Below are positions 54,051 through 64,000 of a stretch of DNA of 64,000 bases, piece by piece. The notes under the pieces were generated by a model, which had not been told where the DNA came from, searched no databases, and worked only from the letters and a program-made list of their open reading frames with translations. The stretch comes from JBBIQS01 sp037442205 (GTDB taxonomy: Bacteria > Myxococcota > Myxococcia > Myxococcales > UBA5297), in contig JBBIQS010000039.1 of the NCBI GenBank assembly GCA_037442205.1, positions 1 through 64,000 on the forward strand, given 5' to 3'. The translations under genes were made by a program, and so were the position numbers. Position 1 is the first letter of the stretch, and each line of letters starts with the position of its first letter.

Positions 54051-55304
54051 ATGAGCTCACAAACTCTCGACTTGCGCGCTGCGCTCTCCCAGGTGCCCAA
54101 ACTATTCCTGGTGACCGACGGCGATCCCAAGCACACCGCCCGCGGCAAGCTGCTGCTGCGGGGCCTGCTGGCCGTCGCTCTGGCCGGCCTGGTCTCGGGG
54201 ATCATCGCCTTCCTCTACGGGCACCACGTGATGGGCACCAACTCCGAGATCCCCTGGGGCGTGCTCATCGCCAGCTACACATTCTTCGTGGCCAACACCA
54301 GCGGGCTGTGCCTGGTCGGCTCGCTGGGGCACGTCTTCGGCTACAAGCTCTTCGAGCCGGTGGCCAAGAAGGCGCTCCTGCTGGCGCTGATCAACCTGCT
54401 GTTGGGCTTCGCGGTCATCGGCAGCGAGCTCGAGCGGCCGCTCCTGCTTCTGAAGATGGTTCTGCTCTCCCCCAACCCCACCTCGCCGATCTGGTGGATG
54501 GGCACGCTCTATGGGCTCTACCTCTTCGTCATCCTCTTCGAGCTCTACTTCCTGCTGCGCGAGGATCACCGGCGGGCCAAAGTGGCCGGAATCGTCGGGG
54601 TGATTGCGGCGGTGGCGGCGCACACCAACCTGGGCGCAGTGTTCGGGCTGTCCCACGCGCGCGCATTCTGGGCTGGGCCGTTCTTCCCCATCTTCTTCCT
54701 GGCCTGGGCACTGGCCTGCGGCGCGGCGCTGCTGGCGCTGATGGTCTACTTCCAGGACTACTTCTCCCGCGCCGACAAGCAGGTGCGCGAGGAGCACAAA
54801 CCGCTGCTGGCGGCGCTCGGCCAACTGCTGGCGCTCTTCCTGTCGATCGTGGCGGTGCTGGCGGCCTGGAAGCTCATCTCCGACGTCTACGCCGACCACC
54901 GCGGGCTGGCGGTCATCGGCTGGGCGCGGATGACCGGACCGCTCTTCTTCTCAGTGTGGATCTTCGAGATCTTCCTGGGGCTGGTGATCCCGCTGGCGCT
55001 GCTGTTGGGGCCCAAGCGCAACCAGCCGCGGACCATCGCCATGGCGGCGGCGCTGCCGATGCTGGGCGTCTTCGTGATGCGCTACAACTTCGTCTACGCC
55101 GGCCAGATGCTCTCGCTGAAGCCGATCGTCGGGCACCTGGGCGAGGTCATCACCTACGGCCCGCCGTTCAAAGGCAACCCCGCCGGCTTCCTCTCGTACA
55201 CGCCCTCGATCGTCGAGGCGCTCATCGTCGCCGGCGCCGTGGCCGGCGTGATCCTGCTCTACGTCGCCGGCACCAAGCTGCTCGAGCCGGCCAAGGAGGC
55301 CTGA
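54051..55304 (+). CDS. NrfD/PsrC-family membrane quinol-oxidising subunit
   Basis: 417 residues with about nine or ten membrane helices. Its position after the Fe-S subunit and its NrfD-like sequence (conserved polar residues within helices, GKLLLRGLLAVALAGLVSGI, and a long loop before the third helix) identify it as the membrane anchor that exchanges electrons with menaquinol. It has no haem motif. Gaps are 12 bases upstream and 1 base downstream, all in one operon. The short N-terminal soluble part (1-30) is variable in this family. Confidence 0.87.
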   Translation: MSSQTLDLRAALSQVPKLFLVTDGDPKHTARGKLLLRGLLAVALAGLVSGIIAFLYGHHVMGTNSEIPWGVLIASYTFFVANTSGLCLVGSLGHVFGYKLFEPVAKKALLLALINLLLGFAVIGSELERPLLLLKMVLLSPNPTSPIWWMGTLYGLYLFVILFELYFLLREDHRRAKVAGIVGVIAAVAAHTNLGAVFGLSHARAFWAGPFFPIFFLAWALACGAALLALMVYFQDYFSRADKQVREEHKPLLAALGQLLALFLSIVAVLAAWKLISDVYADHRGLAVIGWARMTGPLFFSVWIFEIFLGLVIPLALLLGPKRNQPRTIAMAAALPMLGVFVMRYNFVYAGQMLSLKPIVGHLGEVITYGPPFKGNPAGFLSYTPSIVEALIVAGAVAGVILLYVAGTKLLEPAKEA

Positions 55305-55305
55305 G

Positions 55306-55887
55306 ATGGCCGAGACCACTCAGCTCGCCGAGTCGCAGCCGAAGCGGCCGGCGCCCTACTGGAACTCCTACGTCGCCGGCTTCGGCCTGGGGCTGGTGCT
55401 GCTGGCCTCCTACGTGCTGGCCGGCCGCGGCCTGGGGGCCTCCGGCGCGGCCACGCGCATCGCCAGCTACGCGGTGCACAAGGTCGACGCCATGGCCCAT
55501 GGCGGCACCGAGGCCGAGGGGCACACCGTCGCCCGGGCCAACGCCTACATGGCGCCCTACGTGAAGGGCCCGGCCGATCCCTTCGACGACTTCCTGGTCT
55601 ACCTGATGGTCGGAATACTCTTCGGCGGATTCGCCAGCGGCTGGTCCGCCGGGCGAGTCTCCTTCGAGATCGTCAAAGGCCCGCACGCCACCAACAAGAG
55701 GCGGCTGGCGCTGGCGCTGCTGGGCGGCTTCATCTCCGCCTACGGAGCGCGGCTGGCGCGCGGCTGCACTTCGGGGCAAGCGCTGAGCGGCGGGGCCACG
55801 CTGGCGCTGGGGAGCTGGGCATTCATGCTCGCGGTCTTCGCCGGCGGCTACGCGCTGGCCTACTTCCTCAGGAAGGAGTGGCTCTGA
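55306..55887 (+). CDS. YeeE/YedE-family membrane protein, first half-transporter
   Basis: 193 residues with four or five membrane helices. It contains GRxARGCTSGQALSGGA-type sequence (ARGCTSGQALSGGA), whose Cys matches the conserved thiosulfate-binding Cys position in YeeE. Full-length YeeE is about 350 residues; here the function appears split with the next gene, with which it overlaps by one base. It likely imports thiosulfate or another sulfur species. AAGGAGG lies in front of the ATG. Confidence 0.85.
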   Translation: MAETTQLAESQPKRPAPYWNSYVAGFGLGLVLLASYVLAGRGLGASGAATRIASYAVHKVDAMAHGGTEAEGHTVARANAYMAPYVKGPADPFDDFLVYLMVGILFGGFASGWSAGRVSFEIVKGPHATNKRRLALALLGGFISAYGARLARGCTSGQALSGGATLALGSWAFMLAVFAGGYALAYFLRKEWL

Positions 55888-56480
55888 TGGAACCGCTCGC
55901 TCCAGTCACCAAGGTCTTCGAGCTGGGCGCCAACGCCGAGGCGGTGCTGGCCATGCTGCTCGGCTTCGGCTTCGGCTTCATGCTCGAGAAGGGCGGCTTC
56001 GGCAGCTCGAAGGTTCTGGCCGGCCAGTGGTACGGCTACAACTTCGCGGTGCTGCGGGTGATGTTCACCGCGATCATCACCAGCATGGTCGGCCTGTTCG
56101 GCCTTCGCTACCTGGGGGTGGTCAACTTCGAGCTGGTCTACGTCAACGAGACCTTCCTCTGGCCGCAGATCGTCGGCGGCTTCATCTTCGGCATCGGCTT
56201 CGTGATCGGGCAGTTTTGCCCTGGGACGGCGCTCGCCGCCTGCGCCACTGGGAAGATCGACGCCATGGTCTTCACCGCCGGCTTCTGGATCGGGATCGTC
56301 GCCTTCTCGTTCAGCTTCCCGCTGTTCTCCAGGTTCTATGACAGCTCGAGCATGGGCCGGATGCTGGTCTCCGACTGGCTGCACCTGCCGGCGGGAGTGG
56401 TGGTCTTCCTGGTAGTGCTGATCGCGCTGGGAGCCTTCGCCCTCACCCATTTCCTCGACAAGAAGCTGGCCAAGAGCTGA
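55887..56480 (+). CDS. YeeE/YedE-family membrane protein, second half-transporter
   Basis: 197 residues. The GQFCPGTALAACATGKIDA segment is the second conserved Cys motif of YeeE/YedE proteins. Several membrane helices and FMLEKGGFGSSK near the N-terminus also fit. ATG 55887 is chosen over an in-frame start at 55878 because of GGAAGGAG. With the preceding gene it would form a split sulfur-compound transporter. The pairing with a PsrABC-like complex supports movement of sulfur substrate or product across the membrane. Confidence 0.85.
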   Translation: MEPLAPVTKVFELGANAEAVLAMLLGFGFGFMLEKGGFGSSKVLAGQWYGYNFAVLRVMFTAIITSMVGLFGLRYLGVVNFELVYVNETFLWPQIVGGFIFGIGFVIGQFCPGTALAACATGKIDAMVFTAGFWIGIVAFSFSFPLFSRFYDSSSMGRMLVSDWLHLPAGVVVFLVVLIALGAFALTHFLDKKLAKS

Positions 56481-56492
56481 GTCGGAGGGACC

Positions 56493-57107
56493 ATGTTGAC
56501 CCGCAACCGCATCGTCTTCGCCGTGGTCTTCGCGCTGGCTGGCGCTGGCGTGGCCGCGCTGTCCTTCAAGGGCGACCCGCCGCGGGAGCTGAATGCCGCC
56601 TTCCACGCCGACAGCGCCAAGCAGGTGAGTCCCGCCGAGCTGGCCAGCTGGATCATCGAGGGCCGGCGGGACTTCACTGTGGTCGACACCCGGCCGGTGG
56701 AGAACTACCAGGCCAGCCACGTGCGCGACGCGGTCAGCTGCGGTAGCTGCCACCAGTCGAAGCAGCAGGCGCGCGAGTCGGAGACCTTCGTCGATCTCTC
56801 GAAGAAGATCGTGCTCTACGCCCAGTCCGACGCCGACGAGATCGTGCTGCCCAAGATCCTGGTCGAGAACCCGCGGCTGCTGAGGCTGTCGGGAGGCTTT
56901 GAAGGTTGGCAGCAGGAGATCCTGGCGCCGGTGAAGCAGGAGGGCCTGACCAGCGATGAGCAGGTCCTCGACGCACGCCGCCGCGAGGCGCGACGCGCCT
57001 TCTTCTCCGGCGAGACGCCCAGCGCCCCGGCACCGGTGAAAGCGCCCGTCGAGCCGGTTCGCCGCGGCGGTCCCCATAAGGCGGCAGCAGCCGCCGAGGG
57101 CTGCTGA
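56493..57107 (+). CDS. rhodanese-like protein with CxxCH and no catalytic Cys
   Basis: 204 residues. One N-terminal membrane helix or uncleaved signal (about 7-24) anchors it to the periplasmic face. The rhodanese domain has VVDTRPVENYQASHVRDAVSC and LRLSGGFEGWQQEI. The usual active-site loop (LYCQSG) reads LYAQSDADE, with Ala110 in place of the Cys. A CGSCH haem-binding motif (83-87) sits just after the DAV turn. It therefore probably no longer transfers sulfur and may instead carry a haem. The Pro/Ala C-terminal tail ends in EGC. It closes the operon. Confidence 0.75.
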   Translation: MLTRNRIVFAVVFALAGAGVAALSFKGDPPRELNAAFHADSAKQVSPAELASWIIEGRRDFTVVDTRPVENYQASHVRDAVSCGSCHQSKQQARESETFVDLSKKIVLYAQSDADEIVLPKILVENPRLLRLSGGFEGWQQEILAPVKQEGLTSDEQVLDARRREARRAFFSGETPSAPAPVKAPVEPVRRGGPHKAAAAAEGC

Positions 57108-57108
57108 G

Positions 57109-59823
57109 TCAGCGGCAACTCGCCGGCCGGCGTTCGAGGCTGGCCGGGAAGTCGGAGTAGATCCGGGCGCTGTCCGCCTTGCCCGGATCGTGGCAGCGCA
57201 GGCAGCCTCCAACCCGCAGCGTTCGCTCTCGCGCCGCGCGGTCCAGCGGCGCGAGCTGGGTGCGGGTCGCCTTGGCTGAGCCGCCATTCTCGGCCGCGCC
57301 AATCCACGCATCGGCTGGCAGCCCGTCGCGAAGCGGCCCGCTCTCCGGCTCAAATCGCGCCACGCCTCCGGTGGACACGACCGTGCCGACGCCCAATCCC
57401 GCCGCCGCGGTCTCGCTATGGCACGAGGCGCAGGACCGGCCTGCGCGCGTCGTGGTGTGCGGCACCGACAGGGCGAACGCGCGCACCATCCTGGTCTTTT
57501 CGGTCATCAGTGCCCCGGCGCGATCGGGCAGCGTTCTCGGAGCCGGGACCTCGGGGCCATTCAGCGTGAGGATCATCCCCGGAGCCACCGGCTCGATTCG
57601 CCCCTCGCCATCTCGCTCGAGCACTCCCAGCGCTGGCGCCACAGCCTTCGGTTCGGCGTCGTATTCGGCGTAGGCCCCTGCCCGCTCCTCCCGCGCCAAG
57701 GCATCGAAGCGCTTGCCGCTCGCATCCCATTGCGTGTGGCAGCTCAGACACTGGGTGGTCCAGCTCGAGTGGCAGGACTGGCAGGAGAGCCGCTCATGCC
57801 CTGCGATCCCCGCGCAGGCGCGCGCCGGCGGCTTGGCGAGATGAACCTTGCCGCTGAGCTTTCCTCTGATCTCGACGTTGCCGTCGGGCAAAGGCCGCGC
57901 GTTGCTCAGCGCCAGCCCACTGCGATCCTCGGCGAGTAACACGCTGCTCTTGTCCAGGCCGCGCAGCCGGGCGACGACGCGCGCATCCTTGTCGGCGTCC
58001 TTCACCAGCACCGACTTGGCCGGCTGCACCCGGTGGCAGGTCTGGCAGCGAATCTTCGTCGCCTGCTCCTCGTGCAGCGGCGCGCTTCCGTCGCCCATCG
58101 CCTCCGCCCCGAGGTGGCAGTCGATGCAGGCCATCCCTAGGGCGTGGTGAACGTCCTCTTGCTCCTTGAGCAGCACCCGGCCGTCCTCGAGCAGCCGCCA
58201 GCTCCCCGGCGGCCGCGACTTCGCCTCCTGCGCGGTCAGCGCCGACTCGCGCCAACCGGCATAGGCCAGCGAGATGCGCCCGGAACGGCTGTGGCAGCCG
58301 AAGCAGCTCTCGTCGCCCACCTGCACGGTCAGCTTGGGATGGGTGAAGCGACGCGCGTTCTCCTTGGAGTAGTCGCGCCCCTCGGGATAGCGCACGTGGC
58401 ACGCCGCGCAGCCGCCTCCGCGCGAGAGCTCGGTCACCGGCCCCGGAGCGTCCTTGAGCTGCCCGAGGTGGCAGTTCACGCACAGCTGACGCAGGTGGCG
58501 GTCGGCCGCCGAATCCCCCAGGTCCTTGGGCGAGTCGCTGCCATCTGGCGCTGGCCGCTCGCCAAAGGCCCAGCGATCCACGGCGATCATCCCGCGCACC
58601 GTTGCCATTGGGGAGCCGGCCACGCGCCCGACGAGGTCGCCATGGCAGCCGGCGCGTCCGCAGCTTCGGGCCGCAGTGTCGAGGTTTCCCGGAACTCGAA
58701 CCAGCCCGGCGTGGGCCGAGGCGGCGTCAGGCGCGTCGGGGTTTCCGAGATGGCAGGAGAAGCACCCCATCGCCTTCGGGTCGTGCGACGACTCGATGCC
58801 GCTAACCTCGCTGTGGCAGCCGACGCAGCCCTCGACCTTGCCGTCGCCGAACTGCACGGCTTGCTCGGGAAGGCTGGTTACCGCCAAACGCCCCACCGCC
58901 TCGCCACTGCGGCTGGCCGGCCCGCCGCGCCCCAGGCCACGCAGCTCCCAGCCCGCCCCGCGAAAGAGCGCCGCGAAAACACCGGTCAGCAGGTAGACAA
59001 CCAGCCCGGCCACCAGAGCGTTCAGCGCCGGGCGCCGCAGACTCTCGAGCTTCGGCAGGGCCACCAGCAGAACCAGCGGAGCCACGAGGACCACCCAGAT
59101 CCATCCCGGTTCAGTCAGATGATGCAGCGCCTCCTGCACGGCCAGGGAGTACCAGGGCCCTTTGCGCACCGGATCCACGCCGTCGTGAAGCGCCGGCGGC
59201 AGCACCATCCCGAGCCCGAGCGCGAGCAGCAGCGTCGACAGGGTCGCCGGGGCCGAGGGCCAGATCCTACGTCCGTGCTCGACGGCCACCAGCGCCAGCG
59301 CCACCGTCAGCGTGGCCGCGTGATGGAGGTAGGGAATCTGGAGGTCGGCTCCGGTGCCGAAGAGCGAGGTCGCCGCGGCCTCGCCGAGAAGCGGCAGCTT
59401 CTCCAGCAGGCCGGTAGCGATCTGCCGCGCCAGCTCGGCATCGGCGTCCCCCTTGAGCACGAAGCCGGTGAGCATCGCCCCGAGCAGCAGCGGAATGGCC
59501 AGCACTGCGCGCGCCCACACACCCCAGCGCGGCTTGAGCTCCCCGCGCGCGGCCAAGTGCTCGACCACGTGCATGAGCCCGAGGATCACCAGCAGGTTTC
59601 CCGACCAGGCGTGCAGGGCGCGCAGCAGCCTGCCGGCGCCGCTCGAGAGCTGCAGCAACGACAGCGAGCTCCGCGGCGCGCCCACGTCGTAGCCGACGGC
59701 CAGCACGATTCCCGAAACCGCGACCAGCAGCAGCGCCGCCAGCGCCAGGGTCCCCGCGGTGGCGAAGCGTCGGTTCCAGCGGCCAAACCAGCTCGTCAGC
59801 CGGCTCTGGTCAGCCGAGTTCAA
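57109..59823 (-). CDS. cytochrome b6-like / multihaem cytochrome c fusion
   Basis: 904 residues. The N-terminal 310 residues form membrane helices with His71 and His85 (14 apart) and His168 and His183 (15 apart), the spacing of cytochrome b6 haem ligands. The exported C-terminal part has eleven CxxCH motifs (CVGCH, CFSCH, CVNCH, CAACH, CFGCH, CIDCH, CQTCH, CQSCH, CLSCH, CASCH, CLRCH) and one CGRAGCH (388-394), a CX4CH variant. With the Rieske protein encoded just upstream it should form a bc-type complex that sends quinol electrons directly into a haem chain. The TTG start at 59823 overlaps the Rieske gene by 14 bases and is the best available, but not certain. Confidence 0.85.
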   Translation of the reverse strand: MNSADQSRLTSWFGRWNRRFATAGTLALAALLLVAVSGIVLAVGYDVGAPRSSLSLLQLSSGAGRLLRALHAWSGNLLVILGLMHVVEHLAARGELKPRWGVWARAVLAIPLLLGAMLTGFVLKGDADAELARQIATGLLEKLPLLGEAAATSLFGTGADLQIPYLHHAATLTVALALVAVEHGRRIWPSAPATLSTLLLALGLGMVLPPALHDGVDPVRKGPWYSLAVQEALHHLTEPGWIWVVLVAPLVLLVALPKLESLRRPALNALVAGLVVYLLTGVFAALFRGAGWELRGLGRGGPASRSGEAVGRLAVTSLPEQAVQFGDGKVEGCVGCHSEVSGIESSHDPKAMGCFSCHLGNPDAPDAASAHAGLVRVPGNLDTAARSCGRAGCHGDLVGRVAGSPMATVRGMIAVDRWAFGERPAPDGSDSPKDLGDSAADRHLRQLCVNCHLGQLKDAPGPVTELSRGGGCAACHVRYPEGRDYSKENARRFTHPKLTVQVGDESCFGCHSRSGRISLAYAGWRESALTAQEAKSRPPGSWRLLEDGRVLLKEQEDVHHALGMACIDCHLGAEAMGDGSAPLHEEQATKIRCQTCHRVQPAKSVLVKDADKDARVVARLRGLDKSSVLLAEDRSGLALSNARPLPDGNVEIRGKLSGKVHLAKPPARACAGIAGHERLSCQSCHSSWTTQCLSCHTQWDASGKRFDALAREERAGAYAEYDAEPKAVAPALGVLERDGEGRIEPVAPGMILTLNGPEVPAPRTLPDRAGALMTEKTRMVRAFALSVPHTTTRAGRSCASCHSETAAAGLGVGTVVSTGGVARFEPESGPLRDGLPADAWIGAAENGGSAKATRTQLAPLDRAARERTLRVGGCLRCHDPGKADSARIYSDFPASLERRPASCR

Positions 59824-60192
59824 CGTCCACCGCCGTTCCCGCGTCGTCCGGGGCGAGCCGCAGCAGCCGCAGGTCGGCCCACGCGGGCCCCTCTACCCGC
59901 TTGCCGTCGCGATCGAACTTCGAGCCATGGCAGGGGCAGATCAGCAGCCCGCCCTGCTCGCGGTCGATCCGGCATCCCAGGTGCGCGCAGCGCGAGGAGA
60001 ATGCCCGCACCTCCTCGCCCGCCCGGACGAGAATCACCTCCCCATGGAAGCTGATCCCGTCTGCGGCCGGCTTGGGAATCGTCAGCCGCTTGCTCTCTTC
60101 GCGTCGGCGCCGGGCGGTTCCCAGCAGGCCCGCGGCCCCGGCCAGCAGCGCCGAGAGCCCGGCCATCGCCCCGCGCAAGAGATCCCGACGCG

Positions 60193-60199
<7 letters not shown>
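59810..60199 (-). CDS. Rieske 2Fe-2S protein
   Basis: About 129 residues. The Rieske site is complete: CAHLGC and CPCHGSKF supply the two Cys and two His ligands plus the disulfide Cys pair. The N-terminus TRRDLLRGAMAGLSALLAGAAG is a Tat signal or membrane anchor. GTG 60199 is preferred because GGGAG precedes it and the gene then overlaps the activator gene's end by 7 bases. GTG 60226 is an alternative with nine extra residues. It should act as the high-potential branch next to the cytochrome b6-like fusion. Confidence 0.88.
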
Positions 60200-61989
<1,790 letters not shown>

Positions 61990-62140
61990 GTCCAACTCCT
62001 CGCCTGGAACGATTCGCAACGGTTTGAGACTGTCGTTCTCCAAAGGATTCACCGGGCAGGCTATCCGAAAGCCGCAGTCGTTTCCTGGCCTTGCGCCGCC
62101 GGAGAGCCTCCCGCGGAGCCCGCCGCTTCTCAACAGACGA

Positions 62141-62164
62141 CCGGCCGCCGATCTGGGCGGCCGG
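62141..62164 (-). terminator. hairpin after the WD40 gene
   Basis: CCGGCCGCC / GGCGGCCGG gives a 9-bp stem with a 6-base loop, lying 24 bases after the reverse-strand stop. A weak T-rich stretch (TCGTCTGTTG) follows on that strand. Confidence 0.5.
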
Positions 62165-62187
62165 AGGCCGAGTACCCGGAGGGCTGT

Positions 62188-64000
62188 CTAGAGGGCGGGC
62201 ACGGCGAGTTGCAGCACCGCGCCCAGCGAGGTCCCCACCAGCAGCTGGCTGCCGTCGGAGGTGAAGGCCAGCGCGGTGGCCCGCTCGGCGTTGGCGGCCA
62301 GGCTGAAGTGGTCAACCTCCCGCTGCCGGTCGAGGCTGAACAGCCGCACCTGGCCGTCGGCGAAGGAGGCGGCCAGCTGCCGGCCGTCGCTGGAGAGCGC
62401 GAAGGCGATGGCCCGCGAGGAGAACTCCCCCAGCGAACCGCTCTGTCTGGCCTCCGGCACGTCCCAGACCTCGAGCACCGAGCCATGCGGCGAGCGCGTG
62501 GCCAGGAAGGCCCGGCTGCCGTCGCCGGTGAGGGCGATGGCGAAGACCTCGCGCCCGTCCCACTTGAAGGTCTGCACGGTCTTGCCGGTGGCCACCTCGC
62601 GGATCACCGGGGCTTCCCCGCCGCCGGCGGTCAGCGCCAGCTTGCCGTCGGTGGTGAAGAGCACCGCCGACACCAGCCGCGAGAACCAGATGCTGCCCAG
62701 CTCCTTGCCGCTCTCCATCTCCCACAGCGCGATGCGCTCGTAGCTTGTGGAGAGCGCCTGCTTGCCGTCGCCGCTGAAGGCCACCCCCGCAAGCCCCCGG
62801 TGCGAGCCGAGCAGCTTCAGCGGCGCCCCGGTGGCCACGTCCCACAGCCGCTGCAGGCCGTTGATGTCCGCGGCCAGCGCCATCTTGCCGTCGGGAGAGA
62901 AGGCCACCGCTCGCACGTCCAGGGCGTACTGGTCGAAGGTGAAGAGCTCCTCGCCCTTGTCGAGCTGCCAGAGCCGGGCGGTGCCGTCGCGGGCGGCGCT
63001 CAGCGCCAGCCGGCCGTCGGGCGAAACCGCCAGGCTCTCCACCGCCCCCGAGTGGCCGCCGCTCTCGCGCAGCAGCTTGCCCTGGGCCAGGTCCCAGATC
63101 CGCAGCGTCCCCGACTCGTCGAAGACCGCGTGGACGCCGTCCGGGCTGAAGGCCGCCGAGCGCGCCCCTTCGTCCGGCTTGCCGGAGGCCACCACCTCGT
63201 CGAGCGAGGCGGCGTCCCACTGGCGGATCCAGATCTCCGCCGCCGGCTTCTCGGAGCGGGCGCTGGCCGAATAGACCGCCGGCCGGTTGGAGCCAGTGGC
63301 ACCGATCCGCCGCCCGTCCGCCGACCAGGAGAGGCTGAGCAGGTGCATCGGCTGCTCGACCAGCGCGGTCGAGGTCGAGGTCCGCAGGTCCCAGCGCGCC
63401 AGCCGCCGCCCCTCTTCGCCTGAGAGCGCGTAGCGGCCGTCGGGGGAGAGCGCCAGCGCCGTCACCTCCGGCCCCCCGGGCATCCCCAGCATCTGCAGCG
63501 ACTTGCCGCGGGTCAGGTCCCAGACACGCAGCGTCCCGTCCTGGCCGCCCGAGGCCACCCGCTTGCCGTCGGCGAAGGCGGCCAGCGCCCGGATCCACCC
63601 CTGGTGTCCGTAGAGGGTGAACAGGGCCCGCCCGCGGGCGATCTCCCACACCCGCACCACTCCGTCCTCGCCGCCGGAGACCAGCAGCTTGCCGTCGACG
63701 CCGAAGGCCACCGCGGTGGCCGCGCCCCGGTGCCGGTGCAGCCGATGCACCAGTCGCCCGGTCTCCGCGTCCCAGACGGCGACCGTGCCGTCGCGCGCTC
63801 CCGCGGCGATCTGGTGGCCATTGCGGGAGAACGCAAGGCAGGTCGCGGCTGCGTCCAGCCCCTCGAGCAGGTGGAGCTGGCGCCCGCTCGGCAGGTCGAA
63901 GAGCCGCAGCGCCTCTCCCGCTCCTCCGGAGAGCAGCCGCTTGCCGTCCGCCGAGACGGCCACCAAAGGGCCGGCGCTGCGCAGCGCATAGCCGCCCCAG
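62188..64000 (-). CDS. WD40 repeat protein (5' end outside the window)
   Basis: The frame is open to the window edge, so the start lies beyond it. The visible 600 or so residues form fourteen WD40-like units (FSPDG...W/L-D), sufficient for two seven-bladed propellers, ending in a C-terminal strand (LLVGTSLGAVLQLAVP). No kinase or other domain is seen in this part; the missing N-terminus could carry one, as in the kinase at 14561. It may be a scaffold or sensor. The next gene downstream on the same strand is the sigma-54 activator, about 200 bases away. Confidence 0.8.
   Translation of the reverse strand, partial: WGGYALRSAGPLVAVSADGKRLLSGGAGEALRLFDLPSGRQLHLLEGLDAAATCLAFSRNGHQIAAGARDGTVAVWDAETGRLVHRLHRHRGAATAVAFGVDGKLLVSGGEDGVVRVWEIARGRALFTLYGHQGWIRALAAFADGKRVASGGQDGTLRVWDLTRGKSLQMLGMPGGPEVTALALSPDGRYALSGEEGRRLARWDLRTSTSTALVEQPMHLLSLSWSADGRRIGATGSNRPAVYSASARSEKPAAEIWIRQWDAASLDEVVASGKPDEGARSAAFSPDGVHAVFDESGTLRIWDLAQGKLLRESGGHSGAVESLAVSPDGRLALSAARDGTARLWQLDKGEELFTFDQYALDVRAVAFSPDGKMALAADINGLQRLWDVATGAPLKLLGSHRGLAGVAFSGDGKQALSTSYERIALWEMESGKELGSIWFSRLVSAVLFTTDGKLALTAGGGEAPVIREVATGKTVQTFKWDGREVFAIALTGDGSRAFLATRSPHGSVLEVWDVPEARQSGSLGEFSSRAIAFALSSDGRQLAASFADGQVRLFSLDRQREVDHFSLAANAERATALAFTSDGSQLLVGTSLGAVLQLAVPAL

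Overview
The window is about 64 kb of very GC-rich, almost fully coding DNA. The gene set suggests a Gram-negative, respiring bacterium of the Myxococcota / former Deltaproteobacteria type. The pointers are a Ser/Thr kinase fused to WD40 propellers, a cysteine-rich lipoprotein with a DNDGDG metal-binding motif, a DUF4388 protein, EFR1-type ferredoxin, multihaem cytochromes, many two-component and sigma-54 regulators, and a SigA with a long acidic insert. I saw no rRNA, CRISPR array, insertion sequence, integrase or phage gene. The placement is an inference from gene content.

Region 1 (1-24 kb) is mixed. It holds the end of an FAD oxidoreductase, rpmB (bL28), a reverse-strand set (elbB, a HExxH lipoprotein, a quinone oxidoreductase), a second HExxH protein, an EFR1 flavodoxin-ferredoxin, and a large protein joining receiver-like domains to a PEP-synthase-like ATP-binding domain. 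It continues with gdhA behind a clear promoter, an Fe-alcohol dehydrogenase, membrane proteins, the WD40 kinase, the cysteine-rich lipoprotein with disintegrin-like repeats, a RegB/RegA-like histidine kinase and regulator pair, and an Omp85-type barrel.

Region 2 (24-31 kb) is housekeeping: the macromolecular synthesis operon rpsU-yqeY-dnaG-rpoD, closed by a perfect 32-base palindrome terminator, then tRNA-Ile2(CAT) on the reverse strand, a C4 zinc-ribbon coiled-coil protein and an RNase HI-family protein. Region 3 (31-44 kb) holds a K+-independent-type H+-pyrophosphatase, L-asparaginase, a run of exported redox proteins (DsbA-like lipoprotein and two monohaem proteins), a DUF4388 protein, truD, a GAF protein and two tandem paralogous small membrane proteins.

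Region 4 (44-62 kb) is the most interesting part: an electron-transfer island. On the reverse strand, six tightly packed genes run from a nine-haem cytochrome and a membrane cytochrome b through a membrane metallopeptidase and a DUF4367-like protein to a sensor kinase with a haem-binding CxxCH in its sensor domain and its response regulator. Forward, an ArsR regulator leads an operon for a Tat-exported molybdoenzyme (PsrA/PhsA type), its Fe-S and NrfD subunits, two YeeE/YedE half-transporters, and a rhodanese-like protein that lacks its catalytic Cys but carries a CxxCH. Facing it is an operon of a sigma-54 activator with two Cys-rich PAS regions, a Rieske protein, and a cytochrome b6-like protein fused to a twelve-site multihaem domain. 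A candidate sigma-54 promoter and upstream inverted repeat precede the ArsR/molybdoenzyme operon. Together these look like a sulfur-compound (polysulfide or thiosulfate) respiratory system with its own redox sensing. The window holds at least 24 CxxCH motifs and one CX4CH, but no cytochrome c maturation genes.

The window ends inside a second protein built of fourteen WD40-like repeats.
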